From Aspergillus flavus (lineage: Eukaryota > Ascomycota > Eurotiomycetes > Eurotiales > Aspergillaceae), in contig NC_092406.1 of assembly GCF_009017415.1 (NCBI RefSeq), positions 1,116,001 to 1,180,000 of the forward strand: a DNA stretch of 64,000 bases, written 5' to 3'. The number at the start of each line of letters is the position of its first letter. Position 1 is the first letter of the stretch. Shown here piece after piece: positions 12,250-23,624 of this stretch. Position numbers and translations under genes: made by a program. A model generated the notes under the pieces. That model did no database searches, was not told the origin of the DNA, and was given only the letters and a program-made list of their open reading frames with translations.

Positions 12250-13509
12250 ATGGTGTCCTCAACAGCGGTCACTACTAAGGTGGCCTCCGGGTCCCCTTAC
12301 CAACTCGAGAAGAGTCAGGTATGTAACCAACAATATCCGCGTCAACAATGGCAGACTTGATCTCAGTAGCTAACGATACGCCTGCAGGTTTCCAAAGCTT
12401 CTTCTGCGCTTTTGCGACACATTAAATCGAAGCAGGTGGAAAAGGAGAAGTCTGCGACCAAGAAGACTCTTATTGGAGACAACGACGAGTCCGACGATGA
12501 AACCCCACTTAACAACGAGGCTGTCTGGCTCGTGGTCACGACCAAGAAGCACGTTGTCGATAAGAACCGCCTGAAGCCTGGCAAGATTACCGTCCCACAT
12601 TCCCTGAATGACTCCTCAAACCTCAGTGTCTGCCTCATCACCGCCGACCCTCAGCGCTCAGTCAAGAACATTGTTACCGATCCTTCTTTCCCTGAACATC
12701 TTACTTCCCGCATTGACCGGGTTATCGGCTACTCCAAGTTGAAGGCCAGATATCAGAGCTTCGAGAGTCGGCGACAACTCCTGTCCGAGCACGATGTCTT
12801 CCTGGCGGATGACCGGATCATTTTGCGCTTGGTCAATACCCTTGGAAAAATCTTCTACAAGTCTAGCAAGCGGCCTATTCCTATTTCCATCGCCAAGGTT
12901 GAGAAAAAAGATGGCAAGAGGGTGAAGAAGGACCCTAAGCAGAAGTCGAAGGAAGAAGACAGTGCTTTCGCTTCTCCCGCCATTGTCGCTAAGGAGATCG
13001 AGAAGGCACTCCACTCCGCGCCTGTCCAGCTGGCTCCCGCCACTACCGCCTCCATCCGCATTGGTTCATCCAAGTTTACCCCGGAGCAGCTGTCCGAGAA
13101 CGTTGATGCTGTTGTTCAGGGCTTGACTGATAAGTATATTACGAAGGGTTGGAGGAATATCAAGGCCCTTCACATCAAGGGTGCCACTACTATGGCCATG
13201 CCGATTTGGTTAGCCAATGAATTATGGGTTGAGGAGGGTGATGTGGCTGAAGACGCCGCTGAGGATGATGCGAAGGCCCTCGAAGGCGCCAAGAACAAGA
13301 AGCGCAAGCAGAGTGCAGAGGATGAGAAGCTGCTGGAGGGCACTAAGAAGTCCAAGAAGCCCAAGGCTGCTGATGAGGACGAGGACGCCGCTGCCAGGAA
13401 AGAGAAGCTTCAGAAGCAGAAGGCCAAGGCCCTTGAGGATGGCAACGTTGCCAAGACGGCAGAATCCGTTACGAAAGCTGGAAAGAAGAAGAGAAAGTCG
13501 ACTTCATAA
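12250..13509 (+). CDS. CIC1: Ribosome-biogenesis protein of the L1 family, Cic1/Nsa3-like
   Basis: The exons are 12250..12318 and 12388..13509, with a 69-bp intron (GTATGT...TGCAG) in phase 0, giving 396 residues. The start is the first ATG of the open exon (MVSSTAVTTK). A ribosomal-protein-L1-like domain covers roughly residues 35-285 (EAVWLVVTTKKHV, ...HLTSRIDRVIGYSKLKARYQ..., TASIRIGSSKF, NIKALHIKGATTMAMPIW). A long Lys/Glu/Ala-rich basic tail with KKRK-type nuclear/nucleolar signals follows. Yeast Cic1/Nsa3 (similar length) binds pre-60S particles at ITS2 and was first found as a proteasome adaptor. Utp30 is a shorter L1-fold relative and fits less well because of the long basic tail. Confidence 0.85.
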
Positions 13510-13986
13510 TATACTACTGCTATGGTGTTATATGGATTATATTTGTCAATTGCAACTATAGGTTCTCCGGCGGCGTACCGATGTCACGTGTGTCGATTTT
13601 TATGATTTAGACAATAGGGCGTGTTTGCAATACCCTTTGAAGAAAAAAAGTTATTGTTGCTACCTTGCTTTGATTTTCACCCTGTAATTAGATATTTTCT
13701 AGCAATGCAATGGTATAAGGTATCCTTATTATAACATTGACTTGTGGTCAAGATGGGTCCTCCGTAGGTAGCCTTGCAGAGGCACATGTCATGCACTTTC
13801 GCAGAGGACACCGCCCTCAGTTAACCGAGCTCTCCGAGGATCGGCGGGTGCTTGGCGGACCGACGATAGCCACCCGCCCGCCAAAAGCGTCGGCAGAACT
13901 TCACTATTATGCAGTTGCACCTACTTGTTGGCAGCCCGACAAGAGCCCAGAGCAGGTTCTCATAATCAACTCAAATATACACCATC
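13510..13986. other. Intergenic region CIC1-ETF alpha
   Basis: It contains the CIC1 3' UTR and the promoter of the ETF alpha gene. A CACGTG-type E-box core (GTCACGTGTG) is seen near 13582. No reading frame of note. Confidence 0.5.
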
Positions 13987-15174
13987 ATGATTCCAATCGC
14001 AAGACATTCGGCCCTTCGCGCCGTCCGCTCCCAACTCGCTCCGCGGGCCTTCAACCAGTCTGCGCTCGCCCGCCTTCTCTCCACCTTGGCCGTCCTTGAG
14101 CAGCGTGATGGCAAGCTCCAGGCCTCATCGCTCTCCGCGATTGCGGCTGCACAGAAGCTAGGAGGTCCCGTCACTGCCTTCGTGGCTGGAAACGGCGTTA
14201 AGGGAACCTCGGCTGCGGAGGCAGCTAAGATTAAGGGCCTGGATAAGGTAGTGGCCGTGGACAGCGAGGCTTATGAGAAGGTACGAGGTCGCTACAGATA
14301 GTTTTAGGAGCCATGAAATCAGGGTGTCAGTGGTTTCTAACGGAAATGGAACACTAGGGTCTCCCCGAGAACTACGCCCCTCTCCTCGTTGAGAACATCA
14401 AGAAAGGCGAATACACCCACATCATTGGCGGCCACTCCGCTTTCGGAAAGAGTCTTCTGCCTCGCGTGGCAGCTTTGCTGGATGTTCAGCAGGTTTCCGA
14501 TATCACTGGAATTGAGAGCGAGGATAGTACGTATAAGGAAGGCTGAGGAAGTTGACATTGTCGATGAGTCATATGTGCTGATGCTTGACACAGCTTTCGT
14601 CCGCCCAATCTACGCAGGAAACGCCATTCTTACTGTTCAGTCGAGCGACCCCATCAAGGTCCTCACCGTTAGAGGCACTGCTTTCCAAGGTGTTGAGACC
14701 GAAGGCGGCTCCGCAGAAGTCGTTGAGGGAGTTGACCCCAAGTCACCCGCCCAGACCGAGTGGGTTTCTGAGGAACTCGCCAAGTCTGAGCGCCCCGACC
14801 TGGGTACTGCATCCCGTGTTGTGTCCGGTGGCCGTGGCTTGAAGTCGAAGGAGGAGTTCGACCGCGTGATTGTGCCTCTGGCTGATACGCTGGGCGCTGC
14901 TATTGGCGCCTCCCGTGCCGCTGTTGACAGTGGCTTCGCTGATAACAGTCTGCAGGTTGGCCAGACTGGCAAGAATGTTGCACCCCAGCTGTATCTCTGC
15001 GCTGGTATCTCCGGTGCTATCCAGCATCTTGCTGGTATGAAGGATAGCAAAGTTATCGCTGCTATCAACAAGGACCCTGATGCTCCTATCTTCCAGGTTG
15101 CGGATGTCGGCCTTGTCGGCGACCTTTTCGAGAAGGTGCCGGAGTTGACTGAAAAGCTGAAGAGCCAGGCTTAG
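13987..15174 (+). CDS. AIM45: Electron transfer flavoprotein alpha subunit, mitochondrial
   Basis: The exons are 13987..14280, 14358..14526 and 14594..15174, with introns of 77 and 67 bp; the joins restore EKGLPENYAPLL and ESEDTFVRPIYAG. The product has 347 residues, the usual length. Residues 1-30 are rich in Arg/Ala/Ser without acidic residues, a mitochondrial presequence. The N-terminal ETF domain (TLAVLEQRDGKL...) is followed by the C-terminal FAD-binding domain with VVSGGRGLKS, LADTLGAAIGASRAAVDSGF, QVGQTGKNVAPQLY and AGISGAIQHLAGM. With ETF beta it carries electrons from acyl-CoA and amino-acid dehydrogenases to ETF-ubiquinone oxidoreductase. A stop codon falls inside intron 1, so splicing is required. 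Confidence 0.95.
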
Positions 15175-15888
15175 TTTGGCTTCTCGCTTTTGTGTTTTTG
15201 TATCATGATTTCCTTTTGTCTCATGCGAGGTTCCGGGCCGGAGTCCATTATACAGTATACCATCCATTGTTAGCGCTAGGAAATTGCAATTAGACTCCTA
15301 GTTACAACACGCTATACTTGTACGAATCTTCGTGAGTAAACCCTTGTGTTTAACGCATAGGTGATATGCTTCAGCGCTGGAGCTATGGACCCTTAACCAT
15401 ACGAACAATCATGAGGAGAACTTCCTGAAGAGCTGCGACCATAGGCCCTTCCGCTTAGTTCTTTATGAGAAGATCTCAATTGCTACGGTTCTATATCTAT
15501 ACATTATCATTGTAGCGAGATGCTCCCAAACATCGCAACTTTCGTTTCCTTAGAAGACTTTCATTCTATGATCAGGGAGCAAGTTTAACCTGTTATTCAA
15601 TTATTTTATGAACCGTTATAAATAATAAACAATCTTCACGTTCATTCTATCGTACGTACATACACATATAGACCAACATGCGTCACTCAGACCTGGCCCC
15701 GGGTCCCGACGCATACACTTGAAACCCATTTAGGGTTAGCGCGTACTCGTCGGCGCGTTCAAGCGCGTCGCATCGCCCACTCCATCTAATCGGTCCACAG
15801 ATACGGAGTTAGAGATCGAGAGTATCACCAAACTGGTCAATTGAATGTACGACACTATCGAAATATGAAATGACCTCTTGACGCTTTA
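15175..15888. other. Intergenic region ETF alpha-CTF18
   Basis: It contains the ETF 3' UTR (AT-rich part near 15600) and the CTF18 promoter with three clustered CGCGT cores at 15740-15768, annotated separately. No reading frame of note. Confidence 0.6.
15740..15768 (-). promoter_or_regulatory. Triple MCB (ACGCG) cluster upstream of CTF18
   Basis: Three CGCGT cores lie at 15740-15744, 15754-15758 and 15764-15768; on the minus strand they read TACGCGC, AACGCGC and GACGCGC. They sit within 29 bp, 120-150 bp upstream of the CTF18 start codon. ACGCG is the core of the MluI cell-cycle box recognised by MBF. The clustering and position are seen directly; regulation is inferred from the S-phase role of Ctf18. 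Confidence 0.6.
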
Positions 15889-18800
15889 ATGACATCGCCA
15901 CCGTCGTCATTCCCACCGTCGTTTGATCCCGCCATACACCTCCACTCCCAGGGACCAGACGATATAGATATACTCCCGCCCTCCGAATCTTTCTCCGACG
16001 AGTTCGAGGCTATACATCTACAGCGACAGGAACATATCCGCAATAAGGTTGTGATTCTAGACCGGGCTTGGAATCTCTCAGACGTGTTTCGGAGTGACGA
16101 GGATATAAGACCTGGTATGCTGTCGCATGGGAAGGTAATGGTGATGCGAAGCATTCTAACGGTAATCTAGAAACTCCGACAAAACCTAGCAGAAAGCCGC
16201 AACTGGGGAACCTGAACTCGCCTGTTCGTCCACTAGTATTTCTACCGTCTTCGCCTCCCGTCAGCAAAATGCCGTTTATATCGTCGCCTGTTGTCTTTCC
16301 GTCGAGTGCTCCGTCGCCGACGGACCCGCAGAAAAGGAAGAATGGAGAAGAGACTCAGTCGGGGGAGCCCAAGCGGCAGAAGATTATGGGAGGGTTCTTG
16401 GATGATGATGATGACGAGGATGAGATGGACGCATTTGGAGATGCCCATCTACGGAGCCAGTTTGAAATCGAAGATCAACTTATCGAACAACCACCTGTTG
16501 CGCCGACGGAACCAGTGAATCTCTCTCAGGTTGCTCAGACCTCTACCTCTACGTTTACTTCGATACAGCCCCAAACTACCGCTCTCGTTACTTCATTGCC
16601 TACATCTTTCAGTTTACCACGAAGGGAGCCTCTATCAATTCAGATAAAAACTTGCTCGGGCAAGACGCACAATGTTGCGCTAAGGAAGACTGCTGCCCCT
16701 GTTTCCTACGAAAGACTTGTTGCCGGCCGCTCGACTACGGCTCCAGGGAGAGCTAAAAAGAGTTATTATGGTATTGATATACATAGACTTATGGATGAAG
16801 CTGCACAGGAGGCCGAGCAGTCAAAAACGTCTCGACCCCCACCTGTCCCCGCAGTGAGGCAATCAATTGAGGCCGCAGAGGGGAACCAGAGAGATAGGAA
16901 AGCAGCAACAATAATGTGGACCGAGAAATATAGGGCTCGTAGATTCACCGAGCTCATAGGAGACGAACGAACGCACCGATCTGTCATGCGCTGGCTAAAA
17001 GGATGGGAATCTATTGTTTATCCGAACCTGGCTAGGTCGAAGCCAAAAAAGTCCGGGAATGAGGAGGAACGACCGCACCGAAAGGTCATGTTGCTATGCG
17101 GTCCCCCTGGTCTTGGAAAGACAACACTAGCCCATGTTTGTGCCAAACAAGCAGGCTATGAAGTGTTGGAGATCAATGCTAGTGATGATCGAAGCAAGGA
17201 CGTGGTGAAAGGGAGGATCCGAGATGCACTCGGTACGGAGAACGTAAAGGGAATGAACGTGGAGGTAGGCGAGAAGAAGGTTCGAAAAGCAGCGCGGCCA
17301 GTCTGCGTTGTCGTCGACGAGGTAGACGGTGTTGTTGGTGGATCTGGTAGCGGTGGTGAGGGAGGTTTCATGAAAGCATTGATTGACCTAGTCCTTCTTG
17401 ACCAGAAGAATGCGGCACGCTCATCGGAACAAAACACGGCGGGCAGAAAAAGGAAAGGAGATAACTTCCGCTTCCTGCGGCCCCTCATTCTGGTTTGCAA
17501 CGATGTATACCACCCCAGCCTTCGGCCATTGAGGGCGTCTTCTGTTGCTGAAATGATCCATGTACGTCAAGCACCCTTGGAGAACGTGGTTTCGCGCATG
17601 AGGGGGATCTTCAACTTGGAAGGCATTCCCGCCGATAACGACGGAGTGAGAAGGCTATGTGAAGCGTCGTGGGGCGTTGCCCGGAGGAAGCAAGCCAACT
17701 TTAAAAACAGCGGAACGGCCGAAGGCGATATTCGAAGTGTCCTTGTCGCTGCTGAATGGGTAGCCCATAAGCTGAAATACGAGAGCGTAGAGTCTATGCG
17801 ATTGACGAGAAGATGGCTTGAACAGAATGTTCTGAGTGAGGCTGCAGGAGGTAATTCATTCTTCAAAGGCCTAAACCGTGGAGGCGTGCGCGACATTGTC
17901 GAGCGTGTATTTACGGAAGGAGCTGGTTTTGCAGACGTCCCTATCAACGCCGAATCCTTCCGTGATCCTTTCGATGACAACGCGAAGACTCCTGTGGGTG
18001 TGGCCGACCTCAAAAAGCGCTATGCTATTAACAGACTACGAGAGATGGTTGATGCTAGTGGCGACTACGACCGCTGTGTCACAGAGTGCTTTACTTCATA
18101 TCCCCTGCAGACATATCAGGACGACACATTCCTCTCTAAGCCCAATAACGCCTATGACTGGCTGCATTTTCATGATACTATCTCATCTAAAGTTTTCTCT
18201 AATCAGGATTGGGAACTCACTCCGTACCTCAGCCAGTCTGTGGTGGCATTCCACCATCTGTTTGCTTCCGCCTATGGCAAGCGCACTCGTAATGAGCCTG
18301 ACGATGAGGGAGAAGAGGAACATCCTTTCTCTGGACCCAGGGCAGAGTTTGCAGCTAATGAGGCTCTAAAGCAGAACCGTGCAATTGTCAATGGGTTTCA
18401 GTCTTCGTTAACTGCTCCAATGCTACGGCTTTTCCGAGCTACCGACTGTCTGGTCACCGACCTCGTGCCGAACCTCATGCGGATGTTGTCGCCTGATGTA
18501 AAACCGGTTGTTGTACGAGGAAGTGGGGAACAGAGGAGCACGGCCAGTGTGCGTAAAGAAAGCGAGCGGGCTCTCGTGCAGGCAGCCGTCCGTGTCATGA
18601 CGGGACTGGGTGTGACATTCGAAAAGGTGCGAGTAGAGGGCGAGGGCGGGGCACACGGGGGATGGGCATATCGCATGGAGCCGTATGTTACACCACTGCA
18701 TCTAGACCTCATTTCGAGATATTCAGGCTAACTGTTCAACAGTCCATTGGATTCACTCGTAACATTTTCGAAAACCAAAGGACATTCATCAACAGGGACA

Positions 18801-19175
18801 ACAGGCGCGGCACCAGTGCGCTATGCTGTTCGCCAAGTCCTTGACCAGGAGTACCGCAAAGAGACTGTACGAAAACAAACCGAAGCATTGAGCTCCACTA
18901 CTGGCCCCAAAAAATCAGCCGGTAAGTCTGCAGACGGCCAGACACAGGACGAGGGGCAGGGGGCAAAAAGATCAGGCCGGGAAGCTGGCGTCAAACGCGA
19001 CTTTTTCGGACGGATAATCCGTGAGCCTTCGCCGCAGCCTGGAGGCTTACAGGAGGGTCCAGTGCAGAATGAGGCTTCAAAGGCCGGCAGAAAGGTTTGG
19101 GTGACGTATCACGACGGGTTCTCCAATGCTGTGCGAAAGCCCATCTCAATGAGCGAGTTGCTAGCGGGACTGTAG
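15889..19175 (+). CDS. CTF18: Ctf18, large subunit of the alternative RFC clamp loader
   Basis: The exons are 15889..16114, 16171..18682 and 18743..19175 (introns 56 and 60 bp), giving 1056 residues. The first donor is set at 16115 because the alternative GT at 16135 gives a frameshift. The second join restores YRMEPPLDSLVTF and recovers the C-terminal domain. The N-terminus is acidic and low-complexity. A clamp-loader AAA+ ATPase domain begins near residue 350 with WTEKYRARRFTELIGD, Walker A GPPGLGKT at 386-393, the INASDDRS motif and Walker B VVVDEVDG near 457. Ctf18 with Dcc1, Ctf8 and Rfc2-5 loads PCNA on the leading strand and supports sister-chromatid cohesion and the S-phase checkpoint. 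The C-terminal part (KRDFFGRIIRE...) fits the segment that contacts Ctf8/Dcc1. Confidence 0.92.
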
Positions 19176-19694
19176 GACACGGCTGCCTAAGGATTAATTA
19201 CATAGTCTTAATACGAAACGGTCATGACTGGATGATGGTTCTAAACTCTGACTTCATAGAAACTTCACTAGTAATGTCTTGAAGCTAACGTACTTCATGG
19301 CTGCCAAGGTATGCTCGTCTTCTATTCAAATGAACAAAATGATTCAAGTTTCCTAATCGTGAAATAACAGATATAACCCATTAAGCACTCGGCCCTCTAC
19401 AGAGAAACCGATCACCACATACCAATACGTAGTATGAACTAAACAACATGAACAAGAACTGAATCTCAAGCAAAGCGCTCATAATCGTAAACACAGCGCA
19501 TCATGCAATCTAACACTCCTTCCCAAACGCCAATTTTTCCCAACAAAAGCACAAAACTAAGCCAAGTCCCCAAGGTGCACCAGGCAGAAAGGGTACGGTA
19601 CGTCATCAATTGAGTTGTCATGTATCCCCAGCATTAGCTCCGTTCAATAATCCCCTCATTTCCTTGCCGGATCTGATGTATCTCCCTTGCAGCT
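19176..19694. other. Intergenic region between convergent genes; nothing seen
   Basis: AT-rich sequence holding the 3' UTRs of CTF18 (plus) and the small hypothetical gene (minus). No open frame with recognisable content. Confidence 0.6.
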
Positions 19695-19928
19695 TCATCG
19701 ATGCCCAAGGTAAAAAGCCATGGCCTCATAGTGTAGCGCTTTCTCGGCACGTGCGGTGTTCTTTGGTGTGGAGGTGCCCGTCTTCTCTGTCTTCTTTAGG
19801 GAGAGCCATTTCTTCTTGGTGGGTTCGGCGTCGGTGCCCTTTAGGGTTGTTGTTGTGGAAAGGTAGGAGTGGGTTGATGCCGCGTCGTCTGAGACGGTGA
19901 TGGTTGACTTGGGAGATTTGAAGGCCAT
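19695..19928 (-). CDS. Small hypothetical protein, 77 residues
   Basis: This is a single-exon frame from ATG at 19928 to stop at 19695. The frame is open further upstream but loses protein-like composition, so the MAFKSPKSTITVSDD start is preferred. The product is hydrophilic, Ser/Thr-rich in its first half (THSYLSTTTTLKG), has a KKKW basic patch in the middle and a predicted amphipathic C-terminal helix (ARAEKALHYEAMAFYLGHR). There is no signal peptide or membrane segment. A TATATATA element lies about 230 bp upstream of the start on its strand (around 20157-20164). I do not recognise a function. The helix-like tail and compact composition suggest a real conserved fungal small protein rather than a random frame. 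Confidence 0.55.
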   Translation of the reverse strand: MAFKSPKSTITVSDDAASTHSYLSTTTTLKGTDAEPTKKKWLSLKKTEKTGTSTPKNTARAEKALHYEAMAFYLGHR

Positions 19929-22292
19929 TGTTTCTCTTGAAGAGGAGGTCTTTGGGAAAGTTGGTTGATGGAGAGGAATGTTTGTGGTTGTTCTTTGGTT
20001 TGCTTTGTATAGTTTGGAAAGAATCTTGATAGAGTACTCGGTAGATATAGCAGTAGTTCCAGTCAACAGTGACTCGATTTTATTCTTCAAGTGAAGAGTA
20101 ATAAGTGATTGATGATAGACTGAAAAAAAGTATACCAAACAGGATCGTACACGGTCTATATATACCCTCCCAATACAGTCACTTCCCTCCTCCATACCTT
20201 ATATTCCATTCCGTACCGTACTACGCATTTTTTACTCCGACGCCTTACGGAGTACAATAACTAACCCCAAAGAAAAATTAAAAAAATAGGAAAAAAACAA
20301 GCGCCAAAGCATGAAAGTCGACCCACCCCAACGATTAGCTGTAAGGCTTAGCAATCTACTCCAACCAAGCATACTTTATCTTCACGGCTCCACAGGCGGC
20401 TTGAGTGCCTGATGAGATGCCAAAAATGCGTCATGGCTGCTCGTGTCCACCCCACAAGACCAGTCTCTTCTGGTATACCAAGAAGCGAAGGGCGTGAACA
20501 AACACGAAGTCGGTGAAGTTATTTCGGGTAGAATCCGAATTACTCAGAATCCAGTCTAGAATCTTGCTTAGAGTTGGGAGGTGGTGGTGGTCGTTTCGTA
20601 TTGTCTAGCTTTGTTTGGATGTCGGGGAGAGAGTTGTAGGGCACCCGTTTTGGTCAAGTGGGTATGTCATTGGATGCCGTGGGAGCGGTATGTACCATTG
20701 TCTGGTCTCTTTCCTTCTTTTTACTAAGAAATCGGAGCAGTCTAGGTAACTGTAATCCATTCCCTTTATGACAGTCGGGGGTCTCGACTCCACTTGCCGA
20801 GAAATTGGGATCTGGAGTCATTCATCTAGAGTTTGGTTTTGTCTGCTTTGCTCGGTTTGCTGTGGCCGGTCATTGGTGGGATTCCGGGCGTGACTCAGGA
20901 TGGGCCTTAGGCTTCATGGCTGCGTACGTCAGGATCTGAAGTTCCGGCATATGGTTTCATTCAAGGCGGTTACTGGATACGTTTAGAGTGTTGTAGGCAA
21001 GTCTACTCCGTTCTACGTATATAGAATAGTTCTATTATGGCTGTGTGGCCAGAATGGTCTTGGTCTTGGCGTACTCCGATCTATGTCGCTATTCCGAACT
21101 CCGACGTCGAACTTTTCATTCCGATAGCTATCGAAGAAGGACACGGAGTTGGCGTGTAAAGATGAGGGCATTTCGGATTAAATGGAAGAGGATAGAGCTG
21201 AGTTGTTAAATTAAGAAATTGGAGATAATTTTAGAATAAACAAGCATGTGGCGGACAGGGAATGATGAAAATCTGTGCACCATGAGTCGGAGTTGAAATT
21301 GCACAGTCCCATTCGATGTTGCTGGGTTCGTCCTAAGCGATCTCATGCATGCATAACATAATTCTACATACATGCTTGGAACTTGTGTTGGTTCGACCAG
21401 TTTATAGCTGTATGTGGTTGTGTCAGTGTCCTATTGTATACTGGGGTTGTGATTGGTTGACGTTTCATGGTTGTGTTCAGATTTATATATAAATTCAGCC
21501 CCGCTAAATAGTAACCACATCATATATTCCTTTTATCTCATGAGAAGACGCAATTCAGAGAAGTTCAAGAGCAAGAAGAGGAAGAAAACCTAACTACATA
21601 GCTAACTTCCTCTTTGGGTGTTGTTTTTGCAATAGTACCTTTCGTCGCTAAGGATCACTTCAGAACATGCCGAGAGTCATAGGGTTGATGTTATTTGACT
21701 ATTATCCAAAGCCTACCCTCAAAATCAACACCAACACTTGAAAAGCGGATAGATATGATAAATGGGCGCCATAACCGGTTTCATTACATGCTCCTCACTT
21801 TGATTCATTTGCCAGGACCTCGAGCTAATACCATGTAACCCATGATCTCCGAGTTGATTACAAAGCAGATGTGAAAGTCTGTCAGTGAAACCGATGACAA
21901 ATTCGGCTTCATTCGATGGCGTTCGATGTAAGAAGACGAACAGATATCCTCCTCCAATAGTCGATCAATGTGGACAGGCATGACGATTGATAATGCCAAC
22001 GAGAGGCCAACTGGATACCTTCCCCAAGGTGCATTTGTCAGCGCACGACAGCTATGCGGCAAACCACCCGAATCCATGATTCAATTAATTCTGAGTGGAT
22101 GCTGAATATCCACTGCGGAGTGACCACAACCTACTATTCGGAAGTCGTGCGATCCTATTTAAAGAGGCATATACCTCACGCTTCCCTGGCAATATCTATC
22201 GTCGTACCACATTGCTACAAACCACTACCCTTATTTCCCTCAACACACAACAACAATTTACCCCCACTCCCCTATCAGAGTATCCAGTGAAG
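19929..22292. other. Intergenic region between divergent genes; possible small transcript
   Basis: About 2.4 kb lies between the small hypothetical gene and the GST gene. Contents: TATATATA near 20157, TACGGAGTA at 20246-20254 with near copies at 21004 and 21072, a strong TATA box (TTATATATAAAT) near 21483-21494 followed by a very short basic ORF (21540-21593), and a TTTAAA element near 22157 that probably serves the GST gene. No longer coding region is supported. Confidence 0.5.
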
Positions 22293-22961
22293 ATGTCTCT
22301 TAAGCCTATTATCCTCCATGGGCATTCCGCCGGTCCCAACCCCTGGAAGGTGGCCATGCTCCTCAACGAACTTAATGTTCCTTACGAATACAAATATCTT
22401 CAATTCGCCGAAATCAAGAGTGAGCCCTTCTTCAAGCTCAACCCCAACGGCCGTGTTCCCGCCATCGAGGATCCCAACACAGGAATCACCCTGTGGGAGT
22501 CGGGTGCTATCCTTGAATACTTGATTGAAACCTACGACAAAGAGAAGAAGTTCAGTTTCGAAGCCGGCACTCCTGAATACTTCCACGCCAAGCAATGGCT
22601 CCACTTCCAGATGTCGGGTCAGGGCCCCTACTTCGGCCAGGCAGTATGGTTCACCAAATACCACCCGGAGAAGGTCGAAAGCGCCCGGGTGCGCTACGTC
22701 AACGAAATCCGTCGTGTGTCGGAAACGATGAACAATGTTCTTGCAGACCGTGAGTATCTGGTCGGCGACAAGTACAGTTATGCCGACCTCTCCTTCGTTC
22801 CCTGGTTCGGCATCATTCCCTGGATCACCGGAGATGCATTTGATCTGGAAAAGGACTTTCCTCATCTCAATGCCTGGTTGGAGAGAATCAAGGCTAGACC
22901 TGCCATTGCCAAAGCGCTGGCGGAGAAGGCTGAGGCAACCTCGAAAATGACGCATCCTTGA
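22293..22961 (+). CDS. Glutathione S-transferase, Ure2-like class
   Basis: This is a single-exon gene of 222 residues. The start is the ATG at 22293 (MSLKPIILHGH); the upstream in-frame part is 5' UTR-like. The N-terminal thioredoxin-fold domain (about 1-85) contains HSAGPNPWKVAMLLNEL at the glutathione-site position, the conserved NPNGRVPAIEDP cis-proline loop and WESGAILEYLIETYD, the ES pair binding the gamma-glutamyl group. The all-helical C-terminal domain includes EYLVGDKYSYADLSFVPW, the N-capping/hydrophobic staple region. Such enzymes conjugate or reduce electrophiles and peroxides with glutathione in the cytosol. A TATA-like TATTTAAAG lies about 135 bp upstream. Substrate specificity cannot be read from the sequence. 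Confidence 0.93.
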   Translation: MSLKPIILHGHSAGPNPWKVAMLLNELNVPYEYKYLQFAEIKSEPFFKLNPNGRVPAIEDPNTGITLWESGAILEYLIETYDKEKKFSFEAGTPEYFHAKQWLHFQMSGQGPYFGQAVWFTKYHPEKVESARVRYVNEIRRVSETMNNVLADREYLVGDKYSYADLSFVPWFGIIPWITGDAFDLEKDFPHLNAWLERIKARPAIAKALAEKAEATSKMTHP

Positions 22962-23624
22962 AGGGAGGGAAGTGGTTGAAAGAGCTAGCCGGTTCTTGCT
23001 CGAAAGATAGCATATGAAATCTGTACTCAGAGTTGCATTATAATTATAATTGATAGTATTGATGGTGCTATGGTTCATGATCGAGAGCTTTCGGGTAAAT
23101 TATAGTATTAAGTCCGGTGGACTATGTCAGCCGAGGAAGAGATAGAAGTAACTTAAAGATTGTACCGATGTAAGAGGGAATCTCCATTATTATAATCAGT
23201 TACATGAAGGAAGGTAAATGGTCAAAGTATTTGTTAAATCTTACTTAGATATTACTCCGAGTAGGTAGTAGGAAGTAGGAAGTAAGAGCTGAGGTAGGAA
23301 GCAGGGCAGAGTAGAAGAGAGAACGCCTATTCCCAAAGTGGCTAGCGTACCTGAGGCTCTTGGCACGAACTTTTGGAGCGACGGCCGTGTCGCGACAGTT
23401 GCACCGCTACTAAGCCATCTTCCTCATCGTCACCTTATTGCTTCTCCGCTTGGTGTCACTTCCGCTATTTATCCCGGAGGCTCAGCTTACCACACTTATT
23501 GATAGACCAGTTGATTAAGGGTTGCATCCGCACCCTGTTACTCGCCTCCATTGGCCTTCTAAGCAGAGACCCTTGCTCCGCTGCCTGCGACCTCCGTATC
23601 CTTCTCTGACCACCATTTATCAAC
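22962..23624. other. Intergenic region GST-RSC8
   Basis: It holds the GST 3' UTR and the RSC8 promoter. A short imperfect tandem repeat of GTAGGWA units lies at about 23261-23284. Nothing else stands out. Confidence 0.5.
23261..23284. repeat. Short tandem GTAGG(T/A)A repeat
   Basis: Three adjacent heptamers (GTAGGTA, GTAGGAA, GTAGGAA) and a partial copy; a further GTAGGAA occurs shortly downstream. Simple repeat upstream of the SWIRM-protein gene. Confidence 0.7.

Noticed and set aside
14743..15267. Minus-strand frames opposite the ETF alpha gene
   Set aside because: Shadows of the conserved FAD-binding domain on the plus strand.
16115..16134. Alternative first donor of CTF18 at 16135
   Set aside because: Joining it to the acceptor at 16170 gives a stop codon shortly afterwards, whereas the donor at 16115 keeps frame.
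22275..23078. Minus-strand frame of 267 codons opposite the GST gene
   Set aside because: Entirely antisense to a well-supported GST; the product has no recognisable family features.
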